DNA of 64,000 bases, from NCBI RefSeq assembly GCF_015712065.1, contig NZ_JACFYZ010000009.1:1-64000 (forward strand), in the 5' to 3' direction. This document shows, piece after piece, positions 1-8,534 of the stretch. A program made the position numbers and the translations under genes. Position 1 is the first letter of the stretch. Each line of letters opens with the position of its first letter. The stretch comes from Ectopseudomonas chengduensis (lineage in GTDB: Bacteria > Pseudomonadota > Gammaproteobacteria > Pseudomonadales > Pseudomonadaceae). The notes under the pieces are model-generated. The model did no database searches. It was not told the origin of the DNA and saw only the letters and a list, made by a program, of their open reading frames with translations.

Positions 1-140
1 CGAGAAAGGATCTTCTCAGACCATTCGTAGAAGCTAGGCTGGCGGTGATATCAGTTTACATAGATAGCTGCCAGGCCAAGTCATACTAACACGGGACTCG
101 ACCGGGCAATCGCAATACGGGCAGGCGCAGGTTCGTGCAT

Positions 141-563
141 TCATGGCTTGCGCTCCTCGTCGGTGGGTACCACTTCATCGGTCCAGGGCTTGCCGTCGAG
201 GGGGGCCGAGCGCGCCAGCTCCGCTTCGTCGAGGCCAACGCCACCACCGACCTGCGTTTCGTCGACCACGCTCAGTTCCTCATCGTTGGCACCATCGCCA
301 CCACGTTCGAGTGGCGAGCGTGCACCGCTGTCATCGATCAGGGTGTCCGGACTCAGATCGTCGAGGTTGACGTTGTCCTCGTGCTCGCTTTCGCCGAGCG
401 TCGCGGCACCGGTCAGGCCGATTTCGTCCTCTGGGTTGGGCGATGGTCGCGCGGTCGGCTGCAAGGCGGGATCGCCGGTGCCGAGGCTGTCTTCCTCATC
501 GCTGAAGTCCAGCGCCTGTTCATCGATTCGTTCCGGGGTGGGTCCAGGAATTGTGTCTTTCAT
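141..563 (-). CDS. Small acidic hypothetical protein
   Basis: A 140-residue, very acidic protein rich in Asp, Glu, Pro and Gly, without membrane segments, cysteines or any fold I can name. It starts with MKDTIPGPTPERIDEQALDF, and the ERIDEQALDFS stretch recalls small acidic proteins that Pseudomonas genomes often label HPr-related phosphotransferase proteins; I see no phosphorylatable HPr histidine motif, so that name is not supported here. The composition suggests a disordered soluble protein. It lies just downstream of the small membrane-protein gene on the same strand and may be cotranscribed with it. Function unknown. Confidence 0.6.
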   Translation of the reverse strand: MKDTIPGPTPERIDEQALDFSDEEDSLGTGDPALQPTARPSPNPEDEIGLTGAATLGESEHEDNVNLDDLSPDTLIDDSGARSPLERGGDGANDEELSVVDETQVGGGVGLDEAELARSAPLDGKPWTDEVVPTDEERKP

Positions 564-635
564 CGGATGCCTCCTTCGAACGATATGGGCCGCGCATGGC
601 GACGGCGCAGATGCGCCATCGCCCGTACGCTCGGT

Positions 636-980
636 TCAAGGCGAAATCGGGTCGCTGGCAGGAAAGGTTTCCTCCACCGCATGATCCAGCCGGTTTTCCT
701 GGCGCCCTTTCACCCGTTCCATCTCCTTTTGCAGTTTCGGTAATGCCGCGCGCAGATCGGCCACGCATTCTCGCAAGCATTCGAGTTCGCTCTTGGGGTC
801 GCTGATCATTCCCTTGACCACGCAGTGTCCGCTGATCCCGCGCTGCAGCAGCGCGGCGCCGCCAAGGGCCTTGAGCACACCTGAGGTGCCGCCCTGGCAA
901 ACCCCGGCGACGATGGCGGTGGCGCCGGTGGCGAGTGATACGGCACGTTCCAGACGATGAACGTTATGGGTCAGTGACAT
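636..980 (-). CDS. Small inner-membrane protein, DUF2892-like
   Basis: A 114-residue protein. An upstream in-frame ATG exists, but the ATG at 980 is preceded by a good AGGAG ribosome site and gives the expected N-terminus MSLTHNVHRLERAVSL. Residues about 10-50 form a Gly/Ala-rich hydrophobic hairpin like the YgaP-type DUF2892 membrane domain. The second half is a charged amphipathic helix (LRAALPKLQKEMERVKGR) ending in ETFPASDPISP, a tail seen in many small Pseudomonas stress-related proteins. Probably an inner-membrane protein with a cytoplasmic coiled helix; role unknown. Same strand as the acidic gene at 141-563. Confidence 0.65.
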   Translation of the reverse strand: MSLTHNVHRLERAVSLATGATAIVAGVCQGGTSGVLKALGGAALLQRGISGHCVVKGMISDPKSELECLRECVADLRAALPKLQKEMERVKGRQENRLDHAVEETFPASDPISP

Positions 981-1059
981 GGCGTTTCTCCTTAGCGTTG
1001 GATGACGCAGCAAATTGCGGCTCACGTGAGGTTTAGAAAGGCAGGTGCACGGCAAAGGT

Positions 1060-2196
1060 TCAGGCTATTTGCCGAATGTCCTGCAGGGCGGTCTGCTGCA
1101 TCAGCCTGTCGACCACATCGAACAGGGCTGCGCGATGATCGGCGCCGCCGCTGCGGGCACGGCGGTAGGTGGCGAGCTGCATCTCGGCGCTGCCGCCGAC
1201 CCGCGCCAGCTTGCGTGCGTGGGTCATGATCCAGCGTTCGTCAGGTGCAATCTGCTCGCCGATGCAGGCCAGCACTTCGTCCAGCCAGGCGGCGAATGGC
1301 AAGGTGCTCTGACTACGTGGTTCGATGAACAGCCCACGCAGGCCGCGGCGCTTGGCGCGCCAGCGGTTTTCCAGAGTGAGGATGCGAGTCAGCGGATCAT
1401 CGAACCAGTCATGGTGAGGCGCGTCCAGGGCATGGCCGAGCATGGCGCGAAACAGCCCGGCGATACACAGGGCATCGTCCAGACGCGGGCAGGCATCGGC
1501 GATGCGCAGCTCAAGGGTGGGGAAACGCAATGACGGGCGGATGTTCCACCACAGATTGACGGCCGAGCCGATGCAGTCGGTATCGGTCATTACCTTCAGG
1601 TAGCGCTGGTACTCGGCGTCATCGCGAAAGTGATCGGGGATGCCCATGCGCGGCCACTCATCGCAGACCGCCTGGCGGTAGCTCATCAAACCGCAGGGCC
1701 GCCCATCCCAGAACGGCGAGGACGCGCTCAGACCCAGCAATAGCGGCAGCCAGGGCGTCAGCCGGTTCATCAGGCGAATGCGGTCGACGCCCTCGGGCAC
1801 ACCGACATGCACATGCAGGCCAGCCAGCACGCTGCGGCTGGCAACGATCCGGTAGTCATCGAAGATCGCCCGGTAGCGCGCCATGTTGGTCGCCTGCACG
1901 CTACGCCACTGCCCCAGCGGATGGGTGCCGGCAGCGAGGATGCCGCAGCCGAACTCGCTGGCCAGGTCGGCCATGGTCTTGCGCGCCTGGCCAAGACAGT
2001 CGCGCGCCTCGTCGAGACTGTTCAGCACCGGCGTGACCACCTCGAACTGTGCGGCGAACATCTCTCGCGTCACCCGCTGGCCCAGCGCGCGACGACTGGA
2101 TATGGCAAAGGCCTCGACCCCACGCTGCGCCACGCAGCGGCTTGCCAGGTCAGTCAGAAAGTACTCTTCCTCGATGCCGAACGTGCTCGCTGCCAT
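1060..2196 (-). CDS. Carboxylate-amine ligase of the YbdK (glutamate-cysteine ligase 2) family
   Basis: 378 residues from the ATG at 2196, which has a GGGAG site upstream; the in-frame start at 2253 would add a basic tail not seen in the family. The N-terminus AASTFGIEEEYFL has the GIEEE motif of GCS2 enzymes, which place Mg-ATP and glutamate in the active site, and HVHVGVPEG in the middle is the second family signature. YbdK has weak gamma-glutamylcysteine synthetase activity in vitro; its true substrate is unknown. It is divergent from the haem-oxygenase-like gene at 2369, so the two may share a promoter region and perhaps a pathway. Family call firm, substrate open. Confidence 0.85.
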   Translation of the reverse strand: MAASTFGIEEEYFLTDLASRCVAQRGVEAFAISSRRALGQRVTREMFAAQFEVVTPVLNSLDEARDCLGQARKTMADLASEFGCGILAAGTHPLGQWRSVQATNMARYRAIFDDYRIVASRSVLAGLHVHVGVPEGVDRIRLMNRLTPWLPLLLGLSASSPFWDGRPCGLMSYRQAVCDEWPRMGIPDHFRDDAEYQRYLKVMTDTDCIGSAVNLWWNIRPSLRFPTLELRIADACPRLDDALCIAGLFRAMLGHALDAPHHDWFDDPLTRILTLENRWRAKRRGLRGLFIEPRSQSTLPFAAWLDEVLACIGEQIAPDERWIMTHARKLARVGGSAEMQLATYRRARSGGADHRAALFDVVDRLMQQTALQDIRQIA

Positions 2197-2368
2197 GACT
2201 CGCCTGCTCCCGTGGTTCCTGTAGTTGAGGGCCCCCGGCAGCCGTGAGTTCAACCTCTTTGATCACCCGCTGGGCGGCGAAAATTCAGTGGGAATCTTTG
2301 TCCGGCTCGACCGCTCCTATGCAACACATCGCCCTCTTATAGATGGACTTATTCAGGAGATCTGCCCC

Positions 2369-3760
2369 ATGTCGATTGCCAGTTTCATCGACAGCCCCGG
2401 CGCCCAGCGCATTTCACTCGCGCCCCTTTCAGGGCCTTTTCAGAGTCTTTATCAGCAACTGCTGGCTGAGCCCGAACCGGGCCACCCTCAGGCACGTGAG
2501 TTTCTGCTGGAGTGCTTGCAGGAGGTGGCGGAGCTACCCTGCGAACTGCCGCAAAGCCCCTATGAACTGGCGGCCTGGTCGCAACTTCAGCACCAGCGTG
2601 TGACAGCGGACTACGCCGACTATCTCGCGGGGCGACGCGCCGGCGAAGGCCGGCGTTATTTCCCACGCAAGGCCGATGCCCTGCACTTTGTGCGCGCCGT
2701 GGCACCGACGAAGCTGGTCGACGGTGCCTGGCTGTACGGCGTTCTGCCCCACTGGCGCGACTATCGTGTGTATCCGCTGGTGCGCACCTACCTGGAAGAG
2801 CTTGGCGACGGGGTCGCGGCGCAGAATCACGTGTTGCTCTACCAGCGCCTGCTGGCCAGCCAAGGCTGTGAGGATGCCCTCGAACTGGATGATGAGTTGT
2901 ATCGCCAGGGCGCCATCCAGCTGGCGCTGGGCCTGCTGGCCGACGAGTTCCTGCCCGAAGTGATCGGCTACAACCTGGGCTATGAACAATTGCCGCTGCA
3001 CCTGCTGATCAGTGCCTTCGAGCTGAACGAGCTGGACATCGACCCCTACTACTTTCAACTGCACGTGACCATCGATAACGGCTCCAGCGGTCATGCCGCC
3101 AAGGCCGTTCAAAGTGTGTTGACCAATCTGCCGCGTGTCGGCGACGCCCAGGCGTTCTACCAGCGCGTGCTGCGCGGCTACATGCTCAATGAGCTGGGTG
3201 TGGGCTCGACGGCCGTGATCGACAGCTTCGATCTGCAGCAGCAGTTGCTGCAGATGTTCGAGCAAAAGCGCGCGGTCGCCAGCCAGGTGCATTCCGACTA
3301 CTGCCGTATCGAAGGACGCACGGTCAATCAATGGCTGGGCAGCTCCGGCAGCGTGGCGAACTTTCTCGAAGCACTGCAGAACAGCGGTTGGATACGGCGC
3401 GACACGGACCCGGCCTGCAGCCGCTTCTGGCGCCTGATTCAGGGGCCAGGAGCGGCCATGTTCGGTGTGTTCAGCACCTACGAGCGCCAGTTGCTGCATG
3501 ACTGGATTGCCGGTAGCTGGCAGCCGGAGGCGCCGGCGAAACCCTTCCGTCCGCGGCGCAAGCCTCAGGCCGCACTCGCGCTGGCGGGCAGCGCGCAGCA
3601 TGGCGAGCTGGACCGCGAGCGCCGCGAGTTGATCCAGGAACTGCAAGGCATGGACGCCTATCGCCGTGAATCTCGCCTGATCGGCCTGCAGGCGCCAGCG
3701 CAGCATTGGTCCAGCGCCGGCCTGGCAGCCACCCGTACCTTCGCGGCGCTGATCCAGTAG
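2369..3760 (+). CDS. Iron-containing redox enzyme, haem-oxygenase-like fold (candidate diiron oxidase)
   Basis: 463 residues. The ATG at 2369 is chosen because CAGGAGA lies 9 bases upstream; the longer frame reaches back into the divergent promoter. The central part carries residues expected of haem-oxygenase-like non-haem diiron enzymes: Glu206 and His211 in YEQLPLH, then His232, Asp236 and His242 in HVTIDNGSSGH, the D-x5-H pattern differing slightly from better-known members. The N-terminal 150 residues and basic C-terminal tail are not recognised. It is followed after 24 bp by a SAM methyltransferase. Likely a cytoplasmic oxidase acting on a small or amino-acid-derived substrate; substrate not predictable from sequence. 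Confidence 0.7.
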   Translation: MSIASFIDSPGAQRISLAPLSGPFQSLYQQLLAEPEPGHPQAREFLLECLQEVAELPCELPQSPYELAAWSQLQHQRVTADYADYLAGRRAGEGRRYFPRKADALHFVRAVAPTKLVDGAWLYGVLPHWRDYRVYPLVRTYLEELGDGVAAQNHVLLYQRLLASQGCEDALELDDELYRQGAIQLALGLLADEFLPEVIGYNLGYEQLPLHLLISAFELNELDIDPYYFQLHVTIDNGSSGHAAKAVQSVLTNLPRVGDAQAFYQRVLRGYMLNELGVGSTAVIDSFDLQQQLLQMFEQKRAVASQVHSDYCRIEGRTVNQWLGSSGSVANFLEALQNSGWIRRDTDPACSRFWRLIQGPGAAMFGVFSTYERQLLHDWIAGSWQPEAPAKPFRPRRKPQAALALAGSAQHGELDRERRELIQELQGMDAYRRESRLIGLQAPAQHWSSAGLAATRTFAALIQ

Positions 3761-3784
3761 CCGCCCTGCCCCTGGAATCCGCTC

Positions 3785-4753
3785 ATGCTCGAACCCACCT
3801 TCAACGCCCCCCAGAGTCTCGCCCTGCTGCGCCTGGGCACGCTTTTACGTGCCCGCGGTTATCGCTTCGTCACCCCCACACCACTCACCCATCAGCGCGT
3901 CAACCAGCGTCCGGGCAATGCCCTGGCCAAGGACTTGCGCGATGTCTTCGGTTGGAGTCGACCCTTCGCTGAAGGCTCGCTGGACGAGGAAATCCTCGAG
4001 AGCATGCGTGAGGCCGAGGTGCTGCAGCCTCACGCGCAAGGCTGGATCAGCCAGGTGCGCTGGTCGACCCTGGGCGACGGGCTCTATGTGCACTCGCGTT
4101 TTCCCACGGAGGAAAGCGACGCAGTGTTCTTCGGCCCCGATACCTACCGTTTCACCCGCCTGCTGCGCGATTACCTGGCGCACACCAACCAGCCGCTGCG
4201 GCGCATCGCCGATATCGGCTGCGGCGCTGGCCCTGGCGCTATCACGGCAGCGCAGCTACGCCCGGGGGCAGAAGTCATGGCGCTGGATATCAACCCCAGA
4301 GCGCTGGCCCTGACCGCAGTGAATGCGCGCCTGGCGGGCATCTATAACCTGCGCGTGCAGAGCAGCGACCTGCTACGGGATGTGGACGGGCAATTCGACA
4401 TGATCATCGCCAACCCGCCCTATATGCTCGATCCGCAACAGCGTACCTATCGCCACGGCGGCGGCAAGCATGGCGCCGGACTGTCCCTGGCGATCTTCGA
4501 TACGGCAATGCAAAGACTCGCGCCTGGCGGCACGCTGTTGCTCTATACCGGGGTGGCGATCGTTGACGGTGAGGATCCTTTGCTCAATGCCATTCGCCTG
4601 TCGCTGGGCGATACGGGTTGGGACTGGGATTACCAGGAAATCGATCCGGATGTGTTCGGTGAGGAGCTGGAAAAACCGCAGTACGCTCAGGCCGAGCGGA
4701 TCGCCTGCGTGGCGTTGCGCCTGAGCTATCAGCCCAATCTGCGCCAACGCTAG
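3785..4753 (+). CDS. SAM-dependent methyltransferase with NPPY motif
   Basis: 322 residues. Residues about 140-165 hold the class I SAM-binding motif (IGCGAGPGAITAAQL, then EVMALDINPRAL), and NPPY at 210-213 is the motif of enzymes that methylate amide or exocyclic amino nitrogens (HemK/PrmC, N6-adenine methyltransferases). The N-terminal 130 residues resemble the substrate-binding part of HemK-like proteins only loosely. It is the last gene of a short plus-strand unit with the redox enzyme at 2369. The acceptor could be a protein glutamine, RNA or a small molecule; the context with a YbdK ligase and an oxidase favours a small-molecule or peptide pathway, which is inference. Confidence 0.75.
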   Translation: MLEPTFNAPQSLALLRLGTLLRARGYRFVTPTPLTHQRVNQRPGNALAKDLRDVFGWSRPFAEGSLDEEILESMREAEVLQPHAQGWISQVRWSTLGDGLYVHSRFPTEESDAVFFGPDTYRFTRLLRDYLAHTNQPLRRIADIGCGAGPGAITAAQLRPGAEVMALDINPRALALTAVNARLAGIYNLRVQSSDLLRDVDGQFDMIIANPPYMLDPQQRTYRHGGGKHGAGLSLAIFDTAMQRLAPGGTLLLYTGVAIVDGEDPLLNAIRLSLGDTGWDWDYQEIDPDVFGEELEKPQYAQAERIACVALRLSYQPNLRQR

Positions 4754-4792
4754 ACCGATGCCCGCCTTGCGCAAGCATCGGCCCGGTGATGC

Positions 4793-5263
4793 TCAGGCCG
4801 CCTTGGTCTGGGCATTGCTCTTGAGCGACTTGCGCAGCACTTCCATCGACTGCCCCAGTTCCTGCAGCTGACGTTTGCTCAGCAGCTTGCTGGCCTGGGG
4901 AAACATGTCGCGTTCCTCTTCCTCGATGTGGTGCTCCAGCAGCTCCTTGAGCACCTTGACTCTGCCTGCGAACTCGAGGGTGGATGGCGAGGTTTTCTTG
5001 ATGTCAGGCAATACCAGCGCTTCTACGGCGCGATGCTCTTCCTTGGCCTCGATGGCGAGTACGGCGTCGTCCTTGCTGCCGGCGCGCCTGAAGGCCGGAT
5101 AGAAAATCTGCTCTTCAAGCTCGGTGTGAATCTTCAATTCCTGCTCGATCTTGAGCAGCAGTTTCTTGCGCGTCTGCACCGCGCGCTCGGTGGTGTCCTC
5201 GAGCTTGCTCAGCAGCTCCTTTACGGTTTCGTGATCCTTTTTCAGCAGTTCGATGGCATTCAT
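4793..5263 (-). CDS. Hemerythrin HHE-domain protein
   Basis: 156 residues from the ATG at 5263, which is preceded by AGGAGAG; an earlier in-frame start adds ten unlikely residues. The four-helix hemerythrin pattern is clear: KDHETV near residue 11, KIHTELEEQIFYP, KEEHRAVEALV and LLEHHIEEEERDMFP supply the His and Glu ligands for a diiron or haem-like centre. Such proteins bind oxygen or nitric oxide, or sense them, in the cytoplasm. It sits among small stress genes (KGG peptide, YghA-like dehydrogenase) on the same strand, consistent with a general stress set. Confidence 0.88.
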   Translation of the reverse strand: MNAIELLKKDHETVKELLSKLEDTTERAVQTRKKLLLKIEQELKIHTELEEQIFYPAFRRAGSKDDAVLAIEAKEEHRAVEALVLPDIKKTSPSTLEFAGRVKVLKELLEHHIEEEERDMFPQASKLLSKRQLQELGQSMEVLRKSLKSNAQTKAA

Positions 5264-5305
5264 CGTTTTGCTCTCCTCAGGTCTACCAATCACATAGGTA
5301 AAAAT

Positions 5306-5334
5306 GCCAGGGCCCGCTTCTAGCGGGCCCTGGC
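5306..5334 (-). terminator. Intrinsic terminator after the KGG peptide gene
   Basis: A perfect 12-bp stem (GCCAGGGCCCGC / GCGGGCCCTGGC) with a 5-base loop. Read on the minus strand it is followed by a run of five T, so it should end transcripts of the KGG gene before the hemerythrin gene. Confidence 0.85.
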
Positions 5335-5341
5335 ATGACGG

Positions 5342-5512
5342 TCACGACTCGCGACCGCTTTGGCTTTTCTGACCACCCTTGCGCCCGGCTTCGGACGCTC
5401 TCTGGCGGTCGTTGGCGAAGTTTCCGCCACTGTTGTGACCGCCTTTACGGCCGGCTTCCGAGGCCTTTTCACGATCGTTTGCGAAGTTACCCGGATTTTT
5501 GTTGGTCGCCAT
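5342..5512 (-). CDS. KGG-repeat stress-induced small protein
   Basis: A 56-residue gene with a strong AGGAGGT site. It contains two copies of a 20-residue unit, NPGNFANDREKASEAGRKGG and SGGNFANDRQRASEAGRKGG, which is the stress-induced KGG repeat (Con-10/GsiB-like). Such proteins are hydrophilic, probably disordered and made in stationary phase or osmotic stress. It is followed by its own strong terminator, so it is probably a monocistronic stress gene or the end of the unit with the dehydrogenase at 5605. Confidence 0.88.
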   Translation of the reverse strand: MATNKNPGNFANDREKASEAGRKGGHNSGGNFANDRQRASEAGRKGGQKSQSGRES

Positions 5513-5604
5513 TGCTGGTACCTCCTGATAGTTACTCGCGAGGCGTTATTGCCTCCACATAAGATGAGGCAGGCTCTGCTGCGAGTCGTTCAGGCTTTTT
5601 TTCA

Positions 5605-6459
5605 TCAGCCGTTGACCACGCTTCCGCCGTTGACATGCAGCATCTGCCCGGTGACGTAAGAGGCATCGTTGCTGGCCAGATAAACGAATGCCGGAGCGAC
5701 CTCTGCAGGTTGTCCAGGCCGGCCCAGCGGCGTGTCGGCACCGAACTCGGAGACTTTCTCGGCGCTGAAGGTGGACGGGATCAGCGGCGTCCAGATCGGC
5801 CCAGGCGCGACGCCATTGACGCGAATGCCACGCGGCGCCAGGTTGATCGACAGCGAGCGGGTGAACGAGGTGATCGCGCCCTTGGTCGAGGAATAGTCGA
5901 GCAGCATCGGATTGCCCTTGTAGGCCGTCACCGAACTGGTGTTGATGATGCTCGCCCCCGGCTGCAGATGCTTGAGCGCGACCTTGGTCAGGTGGAACAT
6001 GGCGAAGATGTTGGTGCGGAAGGTCTGCTCCCACTGCGCCTCGTCGAGTGCTTCGAGGTTGTGCTCGGGATGCTGTTCGCCGGCGTTGTTGATGAGGATA
6101 TCGAGGCGTCCCCACTTGGCGATCACGGCGTCGACCACGCACTGGCAGAAGCCGCCGTCGCCCACGTCACCGGCCAGGGCGATGGCTTCGCCGCCGTGGT
6201 GCTTTACCTCGTCGAGGGTTTTCTGCGCGTCTTCATCCTCGTTCAGGTAAACCAATGCAACCTTGGCGCCTTCCAGGGCGTAGTGCACGGCAACGGCGCG
6301 GCCGATACCGCTGTCGCCGCCGGTGATGATCGCCACCTTGCCGGTCAGCTTGCCGGCCGCGCGGTAATCATCGGCAAGGTAGACCGGCTCAGGGTGCATG
6401 GCGTGTTCGACACCAGGTTGCCGCTGCTGATGCTGAGGCGGCAGGGTCTTGTCGTTCAT
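5605..6459 (-). CDS. SDR family oxidoreductase, YghA/GSP39-like
   Basis: 284 residues with AGGAGGAG upstream. The Rossmann cofactor motif TGGDSGIGRAVA lies near residue 46, NNAG near 125-128, and the catalytic Ser with Tyr-x3-Lys appears in YSSTKGAI. The long polar N-terminal extension (PPQHQQRQPG...) and C-terminal VTGQMLHVNGG are typical of YghA and B. subtilis general stress protein 39. NADP-dependent oxidoreductase of unknown substrate, cytoplasmic. Its company (KGG peptide downstream, galU upstream) suggests stress induction. Confidence 0.88.
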   Translation of the reverse strand: MNDKTLPPQHQQRQPGVEHAMHPEPVYLADDYRAAGKLTGKVAIITGGDSGIGRAVAVHYALEGAKVALVYLNEDEDAQKTLDEVKHHGGEAIALAGDVGDGGFCQCVVDAVIAKWGRLDILINNAGEQHPEHNLEALDEAQWEQTFRTNIFAMFHLTKVALKHLQPGASIINTSSVTAYKGNPMLLDYSSTKGAITSFTRSLSINLAPRGIRVNGVAPGPIWTPLIPSTFSAEKVSEFGADTPLGRPGQPAEVAPAFVYLASNDASYVTGQMLHVNGGSVVNG

Positions 6460-6484
6460 CCTTCACTCCTCCTTTCGCTGGTGT

Positions 6485-7351
6485 TCAGACGGCCTTCAGC
6501 TGCGGGCTCGCAGTCATCACCGGATGAGTCTTGTGGCGATTCTCGAAGCAGAAGTTGGTGGCCTGCACGTAGCCTTCGGCCGAACCGCAATCGAAGCGGC
6601 GCCCCTTGAACTTGTAGGCCAGCACACAGCCCTGCTGGGCCTGCTTCATCAGCGCGTCGGTGATCTGGATCTCGCCGCTCTTGCCCGGTTCGGTCTGCTC
6701 GATCAGCTCGAAGATATCCGGCGTGAGGATGTAGCGGCCAATGATCGCCAGGTTCGACGGCGCATCTTCGGGGTTGGGTTTTTCCACCATCCGCTCGATG
6801 CGGAAGATGTCGTCACGCAGCGCTTCGCCGGCGATCACGCCGTAGCGCGAAACCTCCTCCATCGGTACTTCCTGAATGGCGACGATGGAGCAGCGGAACT
6901 GTTCGTAGAGCTTGACCATCTGGGCCAGCACGCCGTCGCCTTCCAGGTTCAGGCACAGGTCATCGGCCAGCACCACGGCGAACGCCTCGTCGCCGATCAA
7001 CGAGCGGCCGGTGAGGATGGCGTGACCGAGGCCTTTCATCTCGATCTGGCGGGTATAGGAGAAGGTGCACTGATCGATCAGGTGGCGCACACCACTCAAG
7101 GATTTTTCCTTGCCGGTGTTGGAAATCTCGTGTTCCAGCTCGTAGCTGATGTCGAAGTGGTCTTCCAGCGAACGCTTGCCACGGCCGGTGACGATGGCGA
7201 TTTCATGCAGCCCGGCTTGCAGTGCTTCTTCGACGCCATACTGGATCAACGGGGTGTCGACCACCGGGAGCATTTCCTTGGGCATCGACTTGGTAGCGGG
7301 AAGAAAACGGGTGCCGTAACCGGCTGCGGGAAACAAACATTTCTTGATCAT
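6485..7351 (-). CDS. galU: UTP-glucose-1-phosphate uridylyltransferase, first copy
   Basis: 288 residues with the nucleotidyltransferase start MIKKCLFPAAGYGTRFLPATK, where the Gly-rich loop binds UTP. It makes UDP-glucose for lipopolysaccharide, exopolysaccharide and trehalose or glucan synthesis. A second, closely similar galU (279 residues) lies at 10525-11364; they differ in the C-terminal tail (here HKTHPVMTASPQLKAV) and at scattered residues, so they are paralogues rather than a recent duplication. This copy ends 26 bp upstream of the stress dehydrogenase and could serve a stress-specific need; that is inference. Confidence 0.93.
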   Translation of the reverse strand: MIKKCLFPAAGYGTRFLPATKSMPKEMLPVVDTPLIQYGVEEALQAGLHEIAIVTGRGKRSLEDHFDISYELEHEISNTGKEKSLSGVRHLIDQCTFSYTRQIEMKGLGHAILTGRSLIGDEAFAVVLADDLCLNLEGDGVLAQMVKLYEQFRCSIVAIQEVPMEEVSRYGVIAGEALRDDIFRIERMVEKPNPEDAPSNLAIIGRYILTPDIFELIEQTEPGKSGEIQITDALMKQAQQGCVLAYKFKGRRFDCGSAEGYVQATNFCFENRHKTHPVMTASPQLKAV

Positions 7352-7475
7352 GAGTTCTATACCAATTGAGTGACTCGGTAATAGAACCTGACCCGTTTAG
7401 AACCTTTACGGTTCAAGATATTTCAGCAGGCGCCGTTTCGCTGCTGCACGTTTTGCGACGTTCGGCACCTCGACC

Positions 7476-7901
7476 TCAGCACGTGGATGCCGAGGCGCCG
7501 CTGCAAGCAAGAAGCCGTCCCTGTGCGGGATAACGGCTCACTTCGATCAGATTGCCGTCCGGGTCGCGAAAGTACACCGACTCGATAGGGCCAATGGCGC
7601 CGGTGCGCGCCACCGGCCCCTCTTCCACCGTCACGCCCTGCTCGGCCAGATGGGCCATGACTCGCTCCAACGGCCATAGGGTGATCAGGCACAGATCAAT
7701 GGCGCCCGGTGTCGGCTTGATCGCCTTGGGCTCGAACTCACGCCCGGCCTGATGCAGATTGAATTTCTGCTGGCCGAATAGCAGAGCACTGCGCCCGGCG
7801 CCGAAACGCTCGTGGCGCATGCCCAGTACGCGCTCATAGAAATCGACGGTGGCGTCGATATCCGCCACCGTCAGTACCAGATGGTCCAGTCTCTCGATCA
7901 T
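7476..7901 (-). CDS. VOC family (glyoxalase-fold) protein
   Basis: 141 residues from ATG 7901; a TTG two codons earlier overlaps the stop of the TRIC gene, so translation is probably coupled. The protein opens with MIERLDHLVLTVADIDATVDFYERVLGM and ends with YFRDPDGNLIEVSRY, the paired beta-alpha-beta-beta-beta modules of the vicinal oxygen chelate fold. The His near residue 7 and the terminal Glu are the usual metal ligands. Members include glyoxalases, dioxygenases and antibiotic-binding proteins; the substrate cannot be told. It ends a minus-strand unit gorA-TRIC-VOC, which would suit a thiol-linked detoxification role. Confidence 0.82.
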   Translation of the reverse strand: MIERLDHLVLTVADIDATVDFYERVLGMRHERFGAGRSALLFGQQKFNLHQAGREFEPKAIKPTPGAIDLCLITLWPLERVMAHLAEQGVTVEEGPVARTGAIGPIESVYFRDPDGNLIEVSRYPAQGRLLACSGASASTC

Positions 7902-7903
7902 GC

Positions 7904-8527
7904 TCAATGCCTGTCCAGAAGATGAAAACGCGGCAACCCCAGGTGCCAGTGGATTGCCGCCAGACGAGCGGCCAGCACCACGAACATTGCCGCGGCAGTA
8001 TCCAGCCAGTGCGGCGTGCCCAGGGCACGCAGGCCGATAAAGGTCAGCGCGCCGGCGATGCAGGCCGTGGCGTAGATTTCCTTCTGGAAGATCAGCGGAA
8101 TCTCGTTACACAGCACGTCGCGAATCACCCCGCCGACCACACCGGTCATCACACCCATGATCACCGCGGTGCTGATCGGCGTGCCGTGTTGCAGCGCCAG
8201 CTCGGTGCCATACACGGTGAACACGGCCAGGCCGAAGGCGTCGGCGATCAACAGACCTTTCTCGTGAATCGGCCGGGTCATGCGCACCCAGGCCACCGTG
8301 CCCAGTGCCGCCAGGGAGGCGACCAGGATGTAGGTGTCGTCGCGAATCCAGCTGACCGGATGGTTGTCCAGAATCAGGTCGCGCAGCGTGCCGCCGCCCA
8401 GCGCGGTGACGATGGCCATCACCAGCACGCCGAACAGGTCCATGGACTTGCGCCCCGCCATCAGCGCACCGGTGATGGCAAATACCGCCACGCCGAACAG
8501 GTCGGCGACATAGAAAAGCTTTTCCAT
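7904..8527 (-). CDS. TRIC (UPF0126, YadS-like) membrane channel protein
   Basis: 207 residues from ATG 8527; the longer frame runs into gorA. It has about seven hydrophobic segments in two repeated halves, each with a conserved turn: GALMAGRKSMDLFGV...GGGTLRDLILDNHPV and the matching GMMTGVVGGVIRD-type half (here GVMTGVVGGVIRDVLCNEIPLI). Prokaryotic TRIC proteins are trimeric cation (K+) channels in the inner membrane; older annotations call them glycine transporters. It starts 7 bp after gorA and overlaps the VOC gene start, so the three are an operon. Confidence 0.87.
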   Translation of the reverse strand: MEKLFYVADLFGVAVFAITGALMAGRKSMDLFGVLVMAIVTALGGGTLRDLILDNHPVSWIRDDTYILVASLAALGTVAWVRMTRPIHEKGLLIADAFGLAVFTVYGTELALQHGTPISTAVIMGVMTGVVGGVIRDVLCNEIPLIFQKEIYATACIAGALTFIGLRALGTPHWLDTAAAMFVVLAARLAAIHWHLGLPRFHLLDRH

Positions 8528-8534
8528 GCAGTCC

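Noticed and set aside
7400..7414. GAACCTTTACGGTTC inverted repeat between the first galU and the VOC gene
   Set aside because: A 5-bp-arm palindrome can occur by chance and no regulator is known for it.
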